Of a stretch of DNA of 64,000 nucleotides, positions 27,321-35,474 are shown piece by piece. The notes beneath the pieces were generated by a model. It ran no database searches. It was not told where the DNA came from and was given only the letters and a program-made list of their open reading frames with translations. The stretch is from UBA11136 sp964482135 (GTDB lineage: Bacteria; Pseudomonadota; Alphaproteobacteria; UBA11136): contig CAYZWF010000002.1 in the NCBI GenBank assembly GCA_964482135.1, forward strand, positions 1 through 64,000, written 5' to 3'. Each line of letters opens with the position of its first letter. Positions within the stretch are counted from its first letter, which is position 1. Made by a program: the position numbers and the translations under genes.

Positions 27321-27839
27321 TTATTTTATGACAAAGTTCGCCGATGGGGTGGAAAAAACCACGGCCAGATTGCGGGTCGGTTCCAGATCTACCTCCTGGG
27401 TGGTCTCATAATCGAAACCCTCTGCGCGGCCGCTGTCGCGCATGCGCATATCCAGGCGGTGATGCCCGGCGGGCACGGTGATGCGTTCGTAAAAATAGGA
27501 TGGTCCGTCGCTCGACAGGCCGGAGGGTGGCTGTTCGCGGCTGAAAATAAGTTCTCCATTGAGAAGAATCTCCACCAAGACGGGGTGGCGCTCGCGCGGG
27601 CAGAGCTGTAGCGCGCGCCGGGTGGTGCGGGTCTCCTTGATGCCGGCGAACTGGCGGATGTCGCATTCGCCTTTGTGTTTTCCACCGTGACTGATGGAAA
27701 GTTTCATCACCGCCGTGTCTGGGGCGAGCCGTATATAGGCCGGGCTGTTGGAGAAATATCCCAACACCACCGCCAGGGCCAGATAGGCCACGCCCTGTCC
27801 GAGGAATTTCATCGCTCTAGACATGAGGCTACGAGGCAT
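27321..27839 (-). CDS. Membrane-anchored periplasmic protein of unknown function
   Basis: 172 residues with one N-terminal hydrophobic helix (about 12-30) and a beta-rich remainder; I do not recognise the family. Features include two cysteines (GECD and LCPRE) and a segment PAGHHRLDMRMRDSG. The ATG at 27839 overlaps the stop of the cytochrome b fusion gene and has GGAG seven bases upstream. The position within the oxidase operon suggests an accessory or assembly role for that enzyme. Confidence 0.75.
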   Translation of the reverse strand: MPRSLMSRAMKFLGQGVAYLALAVVLGYFSNSPAYIRLAPDTAVMKLSISHGGKHKGECDIRQFAGIKETRTTRRALQLCPRERHPVLVEILLNGELIFSREQPPSGLSSDGPSYFYERITVPAGHHRLDMRMRDSGRAEGFDYETTQEVDLEPTRNLAVVFSTPSANFVIK

Positions 27840-29424
27840 GGGGGTGCTCCTTTTCTCCGTCCCCCTCTTTCGCGGCGGATGTTTTCATGGCCATTAAATG
27901 ATCGCGGAATGCCTTCAGGCGGTCGGCCAGTTCCCCGGGTTCGGTGGGGGCGAGCCAGGCGGTGGCGATACGTTCGCGCGGCACCCGGTCGCGCAGATAG
28001 GGATCCCGCTTGCCGCCGATTCTCAACTCCGTCCATTCCACACCGAGCCGGTGAAAACACTCGTTCTCGCGACAGCCGGCAAGCATGATGCCGTCGGCGT
28101 GGCCGCGGGTGAGGACGTAATCCATAAAGGCGGGCGGCAGCATGGCGATGCAGGGAAGGCTGAACACGGCGACGTCGGGTGAGGCCAGTTTGCCGATATC
28201 GTTGCCATGGTCGCAGCCGAAAATAACGATCTTCGATTCGCCTTCGAGACGCGCAAGAGCCTGATCCACGTTCTTGCGAAGCTTGTCCAGGGTGAATTGG
28301 GGCAGGTCGATACCGGTCACCAGTTCCGTTGAGGTGCGGAAGGGCGTGGAGGCGGGACAGGACCCCACGCAGATGCCGCAGGCGGTGCATAGATCGCTCG
28401 AAACAAGGGCAATGGAGGGGAAGGGGCGTCCGTCGTCGCGCGGCCCCATCACCACCGCCCCATAGGGGCAGTCCTCGAAACAACGGGTGCAGCCGTTGCA
28501 ATTGGCGGCATCCACCACCGCCGGGCTGGAGCGTTTGAAGGGCGGCGCCCAGGGCAGGATGCTGAGCACGGTGCTGGTTCCCACCAACAGCAGCCAGACC
28601 CATCCCGCCGACCATATCTCGATCAGTGGATAGAATCCGAGATAGAACCAGTCGAGGCTGACCTTTTCCACCACCATGCCGAGATCAGCCGGGGGGTGAC
28701 TCAGCGCCGGTTTATAGAGCGCGAGCAGGAAAAGCATGCCCAGGGTACCGGCGGCCAGCGCCAGGGGCGGGTTGACCCTGGGACGGCTGATGCGCAGCAG
28801 GTGAATCCACATGGCAAACAGCAGGAACAGGGGCAGGGCGATGTGGAGGAAGACGAGCAGCGAGAAGAAACGGTCGCCGAGGCTGCCTCTGGTCAGGAAA
28901 TTATTGGCGATGGGCTCGCCGAACAGGGGCAGCCAGTCCATCCATTCGAAGGTGGCCACGGCGATATACTGGGCCAGCTGGTCCCATACCAGCCAATAGC
29001 CGTTGATGCCGGAAGCAAAGGCAAGCCAGAGGATGGGGATACCGCTGAACCAGGAAAACCAGCGTACGCTGCGGTAACGGTCGAGGACGAACTCGCGCAT
29101 CAGATGCAGCATCATGGTAATCACCAGCGCATCGGAGGCATAGCGGTGGAGGCTGCGCATGATTCCGCCCAGATACCACTGTTCCACGGTGAGATACTCG
29201 ATGGAGTCGTAGACGCCATTGATGCTGGTCTCGAAGACGATATAGAGGTAGATGCCGGTGGCGGCGACGATCCAGAAATAGAAGTAGCCCAGCGCGCCGA
29301 GCTGGGTCAGGGGGTTGAGCTTGGGTCCGAAGGCCGCGTCGAACCAGCCTTCGACCTGCATGAGTCCGTTTTGCGCGGTCCGCCGCAAAGGGTGGGGCTG
29401 GGAAGGTGAGGCATTTCCGTTCAC
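27829..29424 (-). CDS. Cytochrome b / 2[4Fe-4S] ferredoxin / MvhD-domain fusion
   Basis: 531 residues in three parts. (1) A bc1/b6f-type cytochrome b (about 40-290) with both heme-ligand pairs at the usual spacing: His93/His107 and His194/His208. (2) A two-cluster ferredoxin (Cys309, 312, 315, 319 and Cys346, 349, 352, 356). (3) A C-terminal domain like the delta subunit of methyl-viologen-reducing hydrogenase (MvhD/FlpD, about 398-490) with Cys404, 425, 451 and 456. The GTG start overlaps the stop of the Sco gene (GTGA). A quinol-oxidising module that feeds the adjacent oxidase-like enzyme, or links the quinone pool to a cytoplasmic donor, is the likely role. No Rieske protein or cytochrome c1 is present. 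Confidence 0.85.
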   Translation of the reverse strand: MNGNASPSQPHPLRRTAQNGLMQVEGWFDAAFGPKLNPLTQLGALGYFYFWIVAATGIYLYIVFETSINGVYDSIEYLTVEQWYLGGIMRSLHRYASDALVITMMLHLMREFVLDRYRSVRWFSWFSGIPILWLAFASGINGYWLVWDQLAQYIAVATFEWMDWLPLFGEPIANNFLTRGSLGDRFFSLLVFLHIALPLFLLFAMWIHLLRISRPRVNPPLALAAGTLGMLFLLALYKPALSHPPADLGMVVEKVSLDWFYLGFYPLIEIWSAGWVWLLLVGTSTVLSILPWAPPFKRSSPAVVDAANCNGCTRCFEDCPYGAVVMGPRDDGRPFPSIALVSSDLCTACGICVGSCPASTPFRTSTELVTGIDLPQFTLDKLRKNVDQALARLEGESKIVIFGCDHGNDIGKLASPDVAVFSLPCIAMLPPAFMDYVLTRGHADGIMLAGCRENECFHRLGVEWTELRIGGKRDPYLRDRVPRERIATAWLAPTEPGELADRLKAFRDHLMAMKTSAAKEGDGEKEHPHAS

Positions 29425-30260
29425 GGGGAGCCGTCCTTGGAACGCCGCCGCCGGGATCGGACTAGGAAAATCAGTGTGCCGCCAATACAGATTCCGCCGA
29501 TGGCCATGCCCACGAACAGGGAATAATCAAAACGATAGCGGCCGCTCGCCGGATCGTAGACGGTGCAAAACAGTTTCACCCGGTTGGCGATCCCCTCGAA
29601 GCTGGTGAAAGAGGCGCCGGTTCCGTAAATGAGGTTTTTGAGTGGCTCCACCAGATGGGGGGGGCTGAAATCCTCACCGTATATCTGGTTGGTAACACGT
29701 CCTTCGGCATCGGCCACCGTGACCTGGCTCAGATGGTCGAAGCCTTTGGGAGATTCCTTGAAGATGAAGCCCAATTCCTTGCCCAAGGCGGCGATGGTCG
29801 GGGCATCGGCGCTGAGGAAGAGCCATCCCTCGTCCCCGACGCCGTGACTTTTTGCGAATTGGCCCATGCGTTGGGGCGTATCCGTGGGCACGTCGAAGCC
29901 GATACTGACAACATGGAAGGAGTCGGCGCCCATGGCTTCACGCGCCGTCTCCACGGCCCGCCCCAGGGTCTCGGTGATGAGGGGGCAGGCATGGGCGCAA
30001 CTTGAATAGATGAGGCTGATGACCAGGGGTGTGCCACGGAAATCGGAAAGCCGCACGGTTTTTCCCGACGCGTCGGTAAAGGTGGCATCGCCGATCACCC
30101 TGCCGACGGCGGCCTGGCTGATGGCAAGGGCGTTCTCGGAATCGAAATCGTTTTCATCTTCATGTGTGGGCGACATATGGGTATTGCCGCCGTGCCCCGC
30201 CAGCCCCGGCATGGGGATCAGGCCGAGGAAAAGAAATGCAGCCGCAAGAATCGATTTCAC
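29421..30260 (-). CDS. Sco1/SenC-type copper chaperone with C-terminal membrane anchor
   Basis: About 279 residues: signal peptide, a Sco thioredoxin-like domain with CAHACP (CxxxC copper motif) and a histidine in GFDHLSQ, plus a C-terminal transmembrane helix (about 250-270) followed by an Arg/Lys tail. Sco proteins load CuA in subunit II of heme-copper oxidases; the CuA protein is encoded two genes upstream. The GTG at 30260 is preferred, because GGGAG lies seven bases before it (minus strand) and the signal peptide then starts normally. Confidence 0.87.
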   Translation of the reverse strand: MKSILAAAFLFLGLIPMPGLAGHGGNTHMSPTHEDENDFDSENALAISQAAVGRVIGDATFTDASGKTVRLSDFRGTPLVISLIYSSCAHACPLITETLGRAVETAREAMGADSFHVVSIGFDVPTDTPQRMGQFAKSHGVGDEGWLFLSADAPTIAALGKELGFIFKESPKGFDHLSQVTVADAEGRVTNQIYGEDFSPPHLVEPLKNLIYGTGASFTSFEGIANRVKLFCTVYDPASGRYRFDYSLFVGMAIGGICIGGTLIFLVRSRRRRSKDGSP

Positions 30261-30298
30261 GTGGCGTCTCCCAGGGATGAGTATATGCAGAGATACCA

Positions 30299-30328
30299 AG
30301 AGCGGTGCGACTTATGTCGCACCGCTCT
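30299..30328 (-). terminator. 13-bp hairpin between oxidase subunit I and sco
   Basis: AGAGCGGTGCGAC pairs perfectly with GTCGCACCGCTCT around a TTAT loop, just before the sco gene in the direction of transcription. There is no following U tract, so it may act as an mRNA-stabilising or attenuating hairpin rather than a full terminator. Confidence 0.5.
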
Positions 30329-30357
30329 CAGTATACAGGATTATGGCGCTTGAGGCT

Positions 30358-32055
30358 TTAGCTGAGGCCCCAGGTTTCCGCCAGGTACTTCCAGTTGACG
30401 AAGTAATAGAGGACGAAGGTAACCAGGAACACCATGGCCAGGGCAAAGGTTCCCGGAACCTCCAGATGGTCGGCGCTGCCGTACTGCGCCGCCGCGGTCG
30501 TGGGCGGTGCTTCGGCTGCCGGCGCGGGTGCGGCTTCGCCCTTGGTCTTGCCAAAGAGCAGAGAGCCAACCACCACGATGATGAACATGGCGCCTCCCAG
30601 AGAGGCAACCACGGCGCTGACGCCGTTGAGACCCAACATGAGATAGGCGGCGCCGGGGAAGTCCATGCTCATGGCGGCGTCGCTGAAGGTAATATCCCAG
30701 TGCCGCCGGGGCACGCCCAGAGTGCCGGCTCCCATCATGAAGACGGAAAGTCCCGTCACTCCGATGGCGAAGACGTAGGGTTGCCACTGCGCCATTTTCG
30801 GGAACAGGATTTCCTTGCGGAAGATAAGCGGCACCAGAAGATAGGTGACGGCCATGAAGGCCAGGGTCGTTCCCGCCACTACGGTGCCGTGGAAATGGCC
30901 CGGCACATAAAGGGTGTTGTGCATGATCAGGTTGATTTGTTCGGTGCCGAGAATGACACCGGTGATGCCACCCAGGAACCCGAACATGACCAGCGAGAGG
31001 AACATGCCGGAAAAGGCGGGATTGCCCCATGGCGCCTTGCGCAGCCATTCGAACAGGCCCTTGTTGAAGCCCTTTTTACGCTGCGCCGCCTCGATTGAGC
31101 CAGGCACCGTAAGGCCGTGGATCATGCTCGCCAGCACCGCCAGATACATGGCGTAGCTGGTGTTGAAGATCTTGTATTCCGAACTCAAGCCCGGCTCCAC
31201 CAGCAGGTGATGGACGCTGCCCAGTTGCAGGAACAGGATATAGAGAAGGAAAGCCGTGCGGCTGACCTTCTCGGACAGGGGCTTGGCGCCGAAGAGCACG
31301 GCGGCGATCAGGTACCATACCGCCACATGGGCCGAGACGTTGATCTGTTGCGAGGAATGGCCCATGGCCCACCACACCACCTTGTACATGAGGGGGTCGA
31401 TGTAGCTGACGAGACCCACCGACCACATCAGGGTGGGGATGAGAATGATAGCGCCCGAGGCGATGGTGAAAACGGCGATGATGGCCGCAGTTATGGCGCC
31501 GAAAGTGACCAGCGGGACCGAACCCTCGTAGGTCTTTTCATCCTTGGCTATGACCAGGGTGCCGAAGAAACAGCAACAGCCCAGCAGGGCGCCTACGGCG
31601 AACAGGATGATCCCGAGATAGAACAGGGGATCGGCCTGCATGGGCACGTAAGAGGTGAACATGACGCTGGATTCGCCCATCAGCACGACAACGTTGGTCA
31701 TGGCGGCGCCCACCAGCATCAGCCAGAAGCCGACCCAGGCCAGTTTAGGCGCTGCCAGACGGCAGCCCAGCAGAATAGCGGACGCAAAGTAGAGTACCGC
31801 CATTTCGAAGAAGATCATCCACACCAGCAACACGTCGAGACCGTGTGCGGTCAAGGCCAGATAGAACCAGTCGTCGGGCAGGAAATGCACCGCCGGCCAG
31901 CGGGTCAGCGCCACGGAGAGACCGAACAGTCCGCCGACGAGCAGGAAGACCACGGCGACAACGGCGTTGGCCTTGATCAGCTTTTCGGCGGGAAGATGGA
32001 CCTTGAGCCCGGTATCGGGGCAGGTGCGAAATTGTGTGTCGTTTGCCATGTCCAT
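30358..32055 (-). CDS. Heme-copper oxidase superfamily subunit I, probable NO reductase (eNOR-like)
   Basis: 565 residues, about 12 membrane helices. All six metal-ligand histidines are present: His71 (low-spin heme), His233, the His282-His283 pair, and His387/His389 (GHFHG). The oxidase signature HPEVY is replaced by HSSQQ, so the cross-linked tyrosine at position +4 is Gln237. Loss of that tyrosine is typical of NO-reducing members of the superfamily. With the CuA subunit and the denitrification setting this points to an eNOR-type NO reductase, not an O2 reductase; the family-level call needs a tree. The first ATG is at 32055; one six bases on is better spaced from the GGGGG site. Confidence 0.8.
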   Translation of the reverse strand: MDMANDTQFRTCPDTGLKVHLPAEKLIKANAVVAVVFLLVGGLFGLSVALTRWPAVHFLPDDWFYLALTAHGLDVLLVWMIFFEMAVLYFASAILLGCRLAAPKLAWVGFWLMLVGAAMTNVVVLMGESSVMFTSYVPMQADPLFYLGIILFAVGALLGCCCFFGTLVIAKDEKTYEGSVPLVTFGAITAAIIAVFTIASGAIILIPTLMWSVGLVSYIDPLMYKVVWWAMGHSSQQINVSAHVAVWYLIAAVLFGAKPLSEKVSRTAFLLYILFLQLGSVHHLLVEPGLSSEYKIFNTSYAMYLAVLASMIHGLTVPGSIEAAQRKKGFNKGLFEWLRKAPWGNPAFSGMFLSLVMFGFLGGITGVILGTEQINLIMHNTLYVPGHFHGTVVAGTTLAFMAVTYLLVPLIFRKEILFPKMAQWQPYVFAIGVTGLSVFMMGAGTLGVPRRHWDITFSDAAMSMDFPGAAYLMLGLNGVSAVVASLGGAMFIIVVVGSLLFGKTKGEAAPAPAAEAPPTTAAAQYGSADHLEVPGTFALAMVFLVTFVLYYFVNWKYLAETWGLS

Positions 32056-32061
32056 GTCCCC

Positions 32062-32604
32062 CTATTTATCAACCACGACAATTTTGCCCAGCATGGTGTG
32101 GTGGCCAATGCCGCAAAATTCATTGCAAACGATACCAAATTCCCCGCTCTCGGTCGGCGTGATCGTTGCCACCATGTCGTATCCGGGATGAATCTGTAAA
32201 TTGAGATTGACCGGTTGCAGGGAAAATCCGTGCAGCCAGTCCAGCGAGGCGAGATGCAGACGGTAGGTTTCCCCTTTTTGCAGTTCGAAAACGGGCCACC
32301 ACTCCCACAGGCGGGCGATCATATAGATGTCGCTGCCGGGCGGGGGACTCACCACCGGCACGTCGGTCTCGCCCCAGGTGCCGACGGTGTATTCGGCCGC
32401 CGCGGCTTCCGCCTTCGCCGCGTAAACGTCGGAATTGATCCGGTAGCCTTCGGTGGGTGGGTTCTGCTGCCCTTCCAGATGCCAGTAAGGCATCATGAAA
32501 AACATGATGATGCACCAGATCAGGCCGATGCCGATCCACAGGACTTCGTTGCGTCCGATGGGCTCGTTCCACCAGATACGTTGTTCGGGAGGTGAGATGG
32601 CCAT
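32062..32604 (-). CDS. Heme-copper oxidase subunit II with intact CuA site
   Basis: 180 residues: one N-terminal membrane helix (about 21-39) and a cupredoxin domain. All CuA ligands are visible: His125, Cys160, Glu162, Cys164, His168 and Met171 (CNEFCGIGHHTM). It accepts electrons from a periplasmic donor and passes them to subunit I, whose gene follows after six bases. A single membrane helix instead of two is typical of B-type-related enzymes. An acidic, alanine-rich insert (about 60-75) precedes the copper domain. Confidence 0.88.
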   Translation of the reverse strand: MAISPPEQRIWWNEPIGRNEVLWIGIGLIWCIIMFFMMPYWHLEGQQNPPTEGYRINSDVYAAKAEAAAAEYTVGTWGETDVPVVSPPPGSDIYMIARLWEWWPVFELQKGETYRLHLASLDWLHGFSLQPVNLNLQIHPGYDMVATITPTESGEFGIVCNEFCGIGHHTMLGKIVVVDK

Positions 32605-32623
32605 GTCTCTTTACCTTTCGCGG

Positions 32624-32782
32624 CTAGTTGGCGAGGGGGATCGAGATGACTTCCATAATCCCCCAGATTAAATAGAAGACGGTGGGCATAACGATGCCTA
32701 TGCAAAGCAGCAGAAAGGGATTGTCGAGAAGCTGTTGCATGAAGGGAATCTGGTCCCCCTTGCCCCCCTGATCATCCACCAT
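32624..32782 (-). CDS. 52-residue single-helix membrane protein of the oxidase operon
   Basis: A short gene of 52 codons. The product starts MVDDQGGKGDQ, followed by one hydrophobic helix (about 22-47) and ends IPLAN. GGAG lies seven bases before the ATG (minus strand). The stop is 19 bases from the subunit II start. Size and topology resemble small accessory subunits of heme-copper oxidases (such as subunit IIa or CcoQ), but I see no specific family motif. Confidence 0.75.
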   Translation of the reverse strand: MVDDQGGKGDQIPFMQQLLDNPFLLLCIGIVMPTVFYLIWGIMEVISIPLAN

Positions 32783-32946
32783 GAGTTTTCTCCTTCAGTA
32801 GCAACGATGCTGTATTGGTGAGGCGTGAAAGTAGCAGATTAAGTACAACAAATGGAAGGGTGTAGATTTCCGCTTACGTTCCGTAGCGGCAAAATGTCAC
32901 ACATTGGAAAGTCTGAAGAGCGGGGGGAGGCGCTAAGGAGCGGGGG

Positions 32947-33135
32947 TTACATGTAGTCCGGGGCCAGCGCCCGGATCACGGCGAAGCTGCTCACGGCAAG
33001 CGTCAGGATGATGAAGAAGAAGAAGATCGCGCGGTATTGGAAGCGCCGCCCCGCCATGACCTCGGCGCGGTCGAGAAGGCGGTCGGAGATCACGTAAATG
33101 ATGATACCGGCTACGGTGAAGGCGATGAATTCCAT
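32947..33135 (-). CDS. 62-residue two-helix membrane protein
   Basis: A 62-residue protein with two hydrophobic segments (about 3-19 and 38-58) around a basic and acidic loop (SDRLLDRAEVMAGRRFQYR). GGAG precedes the ATG by eight bases. It lies 164 bases before the 52-residue gene on the same strand and is probably the first gene of the oxidase operon or a separately transcribed companion. Function unknown. Confidence 0.65.
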   Translation of the reverse strand: MEFIAFTVAGIIIYVISDRLLDRAEVMAGRRFQYRAIFFFFIILTLAVSSFAVIRALAPDYM

Positions 33136-33156
33136 GTGGTGATCTCCGTTTGTTTC

Positions 33157-35229
33157 TCAAAGAGGAAGAGGGGGAATCATGGCCGGGTAGGTTCCCTGTT
33201 GGCGCAGAATTTCCCAGCGCTTGCGCAGGGCCAGCCGCAGATAGCGGTATCTTGTGGTCTTTCGCACGTCTTCGGGTTTATGGCCGGCTTTTTCCCAGAG
33301 AGCACGCTCGAAATCGAAGGGCTCGCCGATCAAGGGCGCAATGTCATCGAGCGCCTTGGCGAATCCCGCGTCGTCTTCCTCCACATAGCCGTGGAGTCTG
33401 GCGAACGGATAGAACAGCGTGCCGAGGATGAACCGGTCGCGCTCGCTGAATGATTTTCCCACCTTGCGGGTGATGGCGCTTTTATCGAATTGGTCCCTGC
33501 CGCCATGGGTGGCGCCGCCGGGCTCACCCCACCATTTCAGCCCCTGCATGGTGGACTGGCCCATGGTGTCGGAGGGCTCTACCCCGATCCAGGTGCTCAG
33601 GCGGCGCAGGGTCTCCCCGGTCTCGTTCTTGAGGTCTTCGAGGTGTATTCCGGCGGAGTCGCACAGGCCGAATTCGGTTCTGGAGAAGAGGTGCAGCATT
33701 TCCAGCACATGGCCGTAGAGGGAGGTGTAGTTGGCGGAGCTGTCGCCGGAGGGAATCAGGGCCTCGAGGTTCTGCAAGGGTTCGCGCACCGTCATCAGGA
33801 GTTTGGCGTCGGGGAAATATTTAAGGAAGTTCAGCAGCTCGTAAGGGTTGGGGTTGTGGATGTGATAGAAAATCACATCCTGGCCGCCAGCCCGGCTCCC
33901 CTCTCTTCCCGTGGTCTTCTCGAAGGCGACGTGGATCATGCGGAAGAAATCGCCCTGATGGAACCGGCCGCATTCTTCCATCAGTTCGTCGAGGTGGCCC
34001 AGGAACACCGCCCGGTCCAGCTTCAGCGATTGCTTGCCGTCCTCGCCCATTGTGGTGAAGCCTTCCGACACGCCGACGCGGAAATCATCGGGCCGGTTGG
34101 GGTTGCCCGGTACCGGCTGGGGGTTGGCGGCGTCGAACAGCACCTCGTAGAGGGCGGCGAAACGTAATCCGATTTCCTTTATTCCCCCGGCGGTCAGGCG
34201 CGGCCAGACATCGGACCCGAAGAACCCCTTCATATAAACGCCGGGCAGGGTGGTGATTTGCGGGTGGCCGTCAACAAGGCTGTGTAGGAATCCGGTGCCG
34301 CTGCGGCCATAGGCAAGCAGGGCCACCACGCGCTGTTGGGGTAGGGTTGAGGGCTCTTTTTGTTTTTTACCAGCGGTGATGGTTTCAGCCTCCGCGCTGG
34401 GCAGGGCGGCGATGGCCGCCTCGCAGCTTGGGGTGGCTGTTTCCGGATCGAGCGAACGGGTGATGTAGTCGAGGAGGAGTGGCGTGGGCGAGTCCGGAAG
34501 CGCCGTCTTTAGGTTTTCCATGAAAGCGTGCGCGATCTGTTTCCCGTTCTCATCTTCGTGGGCCAGGATCACCAGGGGGGCGGCGAGAAGGCCGAGGATT
34601 TCCTTGCGCCCGGGGGCAACGGCGAAGAGCTTTTCACAGCATTGGACGAGCTCTTCCAATTTTCCGATCTCGCCCAGGGCAGAGGCCATGCCCAATAGCG
34701 AGTCCACATTGTCGGGGGAGAGTTCCAGCGCGCGCTTCAGGGAAGTCTCGGCTTCGTCGAGGCGGTCCAGCCGGCGCAGCGTCAGCCCCAGATTGCTGTG
34801 GACCTGAGCCGCCTGGGGTGCCTTTTCAAGAACCTGCCGATAGCAGGACTCGGCCTCGGCGAAGCGTTCCTGCGCCTGTAGCGCCAGCCCCAGATTGTTG
34901 AGGGCCGCGGCGGAATTTGGCTCGATCTCCAGTGCGCGCTTCAGGTTTTTTTCCGCTTCCTCCGGATGCCCCAGATCTTTCAGTACCAGCCCTAAATTGC
35001 TGAGAAAACCAACATTGGCGGGCGCCAGCGAAACCGCCTTGCGGATATGCTGTTCGGCCTTTGCCGGATTCTCCGCCTGATAGGCGAGAAGGCCGAGAAG
35101 GTGCCAGGCCTCGGCGTTGCCAGAATCGGCTTTGATCACCCGCCGGTAACAGGATTCGGCTTGCGCGAAACGGCCCACGGACTGGTGCTGGCTGCCCTTC
35201 ACCAGCAGGGCGTGATGTTCGGCCGCCAT
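33157..35229 (-). CDS. TPR-repeat sulfotransferase
   Basis: About 690 residues. The N-terminal third is a run of tetratricopeptide repeats (about 1-235; units such as SNLGLVLKDLGHPEEAEKNL). From about residue 295 follows a sulfotransferase domain with the PAPS 5'-phosphate loop YGRSGTGFLHSLVDGHP. TPR-sulfotransferase proteins modify glycans, lipids or peptides; the acceptor is unknown here. The frame stays open 198 bases upstream, but the ATG at 35229 begins directly before the repeats and is taken as the start. Divergent from phaC. Confidence 0.8.
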   Translation of the reverse strand: MAAEHHALLVKGSQHQSVGRFAQAESCYRRVIKADSGNAEAWHLLGLLAYQAENPAKAEQHIRKAVSLAPANVGFLSNLGLVLKDLGHPEEAEKNLKRALEIEPNSAAALNNLGLALQAQERFAEAESCYRQVLEKAPQAAQVHSNLGLTLRRLDRLDEAETSLKRALELSPDNVDSLLGMASALGEIGKLEELVQCCEKLFAVAPGRKEILGLLAAPLVILAHEDENGKQIAHAFMENLKTALPDSPTPLLLDYITRSLDPETATPSCEAAIAALPSAEAETITAGKKQKEPSTLPQQRVVALLAYGRSGTGFLHSLVDGHPQITTLPGVYMKGFFGSDVWPRLTAGGIKEIGLRFAALYEVLFDAANPQPVPGNPNRPDDFRVGVSEGFTTMGEDGKQSLKLDRAVFLGHLDELMEECGRFHQGDFFRMIHVAFEKTTGREGSRAGGQDVIFYHIHNPNPYELLNFLKYFPDAKLLMTVREPLQNLEALIPSGDSSANYTSLYGHVLEMLHLFSRTEFGLCDSAGIHLEDLKNETGETLRRLSTWIGVEPSDTMGQSTMQGLKWWGEPGGATHGGRDQFDKSAITRKVGKSFSERDRFILGTLFYPFARLHGYVEEDDAGFAKALDDIAPLIGEPFDFERALWEKAGHKPEDVRKTTRYRYLRLALRKRWEILRQQGTYPAMIPPLPL

Positions 35230-35474
35230 GGGGACGCTGCCGCCTTGCCGGTTCACGGCGGGTTTCCCACTACGTCCGGTTTTAGCACCATGTTCTCCAC
35301 ACACCCCGGAAAGCACACCCAAGAGCGGGTGGCGCTGGTTCAGAACCGATGCCCGGATTGTGACCGTGATCCCTTTTCCGTGCAAGGGGGTGGTGGCGTG
35401 GATTGCGTCACTATGAAACAGCGCCATATATGAACAGAGTGCCGCATAATGGCTTGTCCCGGGAGTCAGGACTT

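Noticed and set aside
30358..32604. Ordinary cytochrome c oxidase (O2 reductase)
   Set aside because: CuA is intact, but the active-site tyrosine after the first CuB histidine is replaced by Gln, and no subunit III gene is present.
35230..35427. 66-residue leader of the TPR-sulfotransferase
   Set aside because: No domain or signal features, and it overlaps the 5' region of the divergent phaC; a start directly before the TPRs is simpler.
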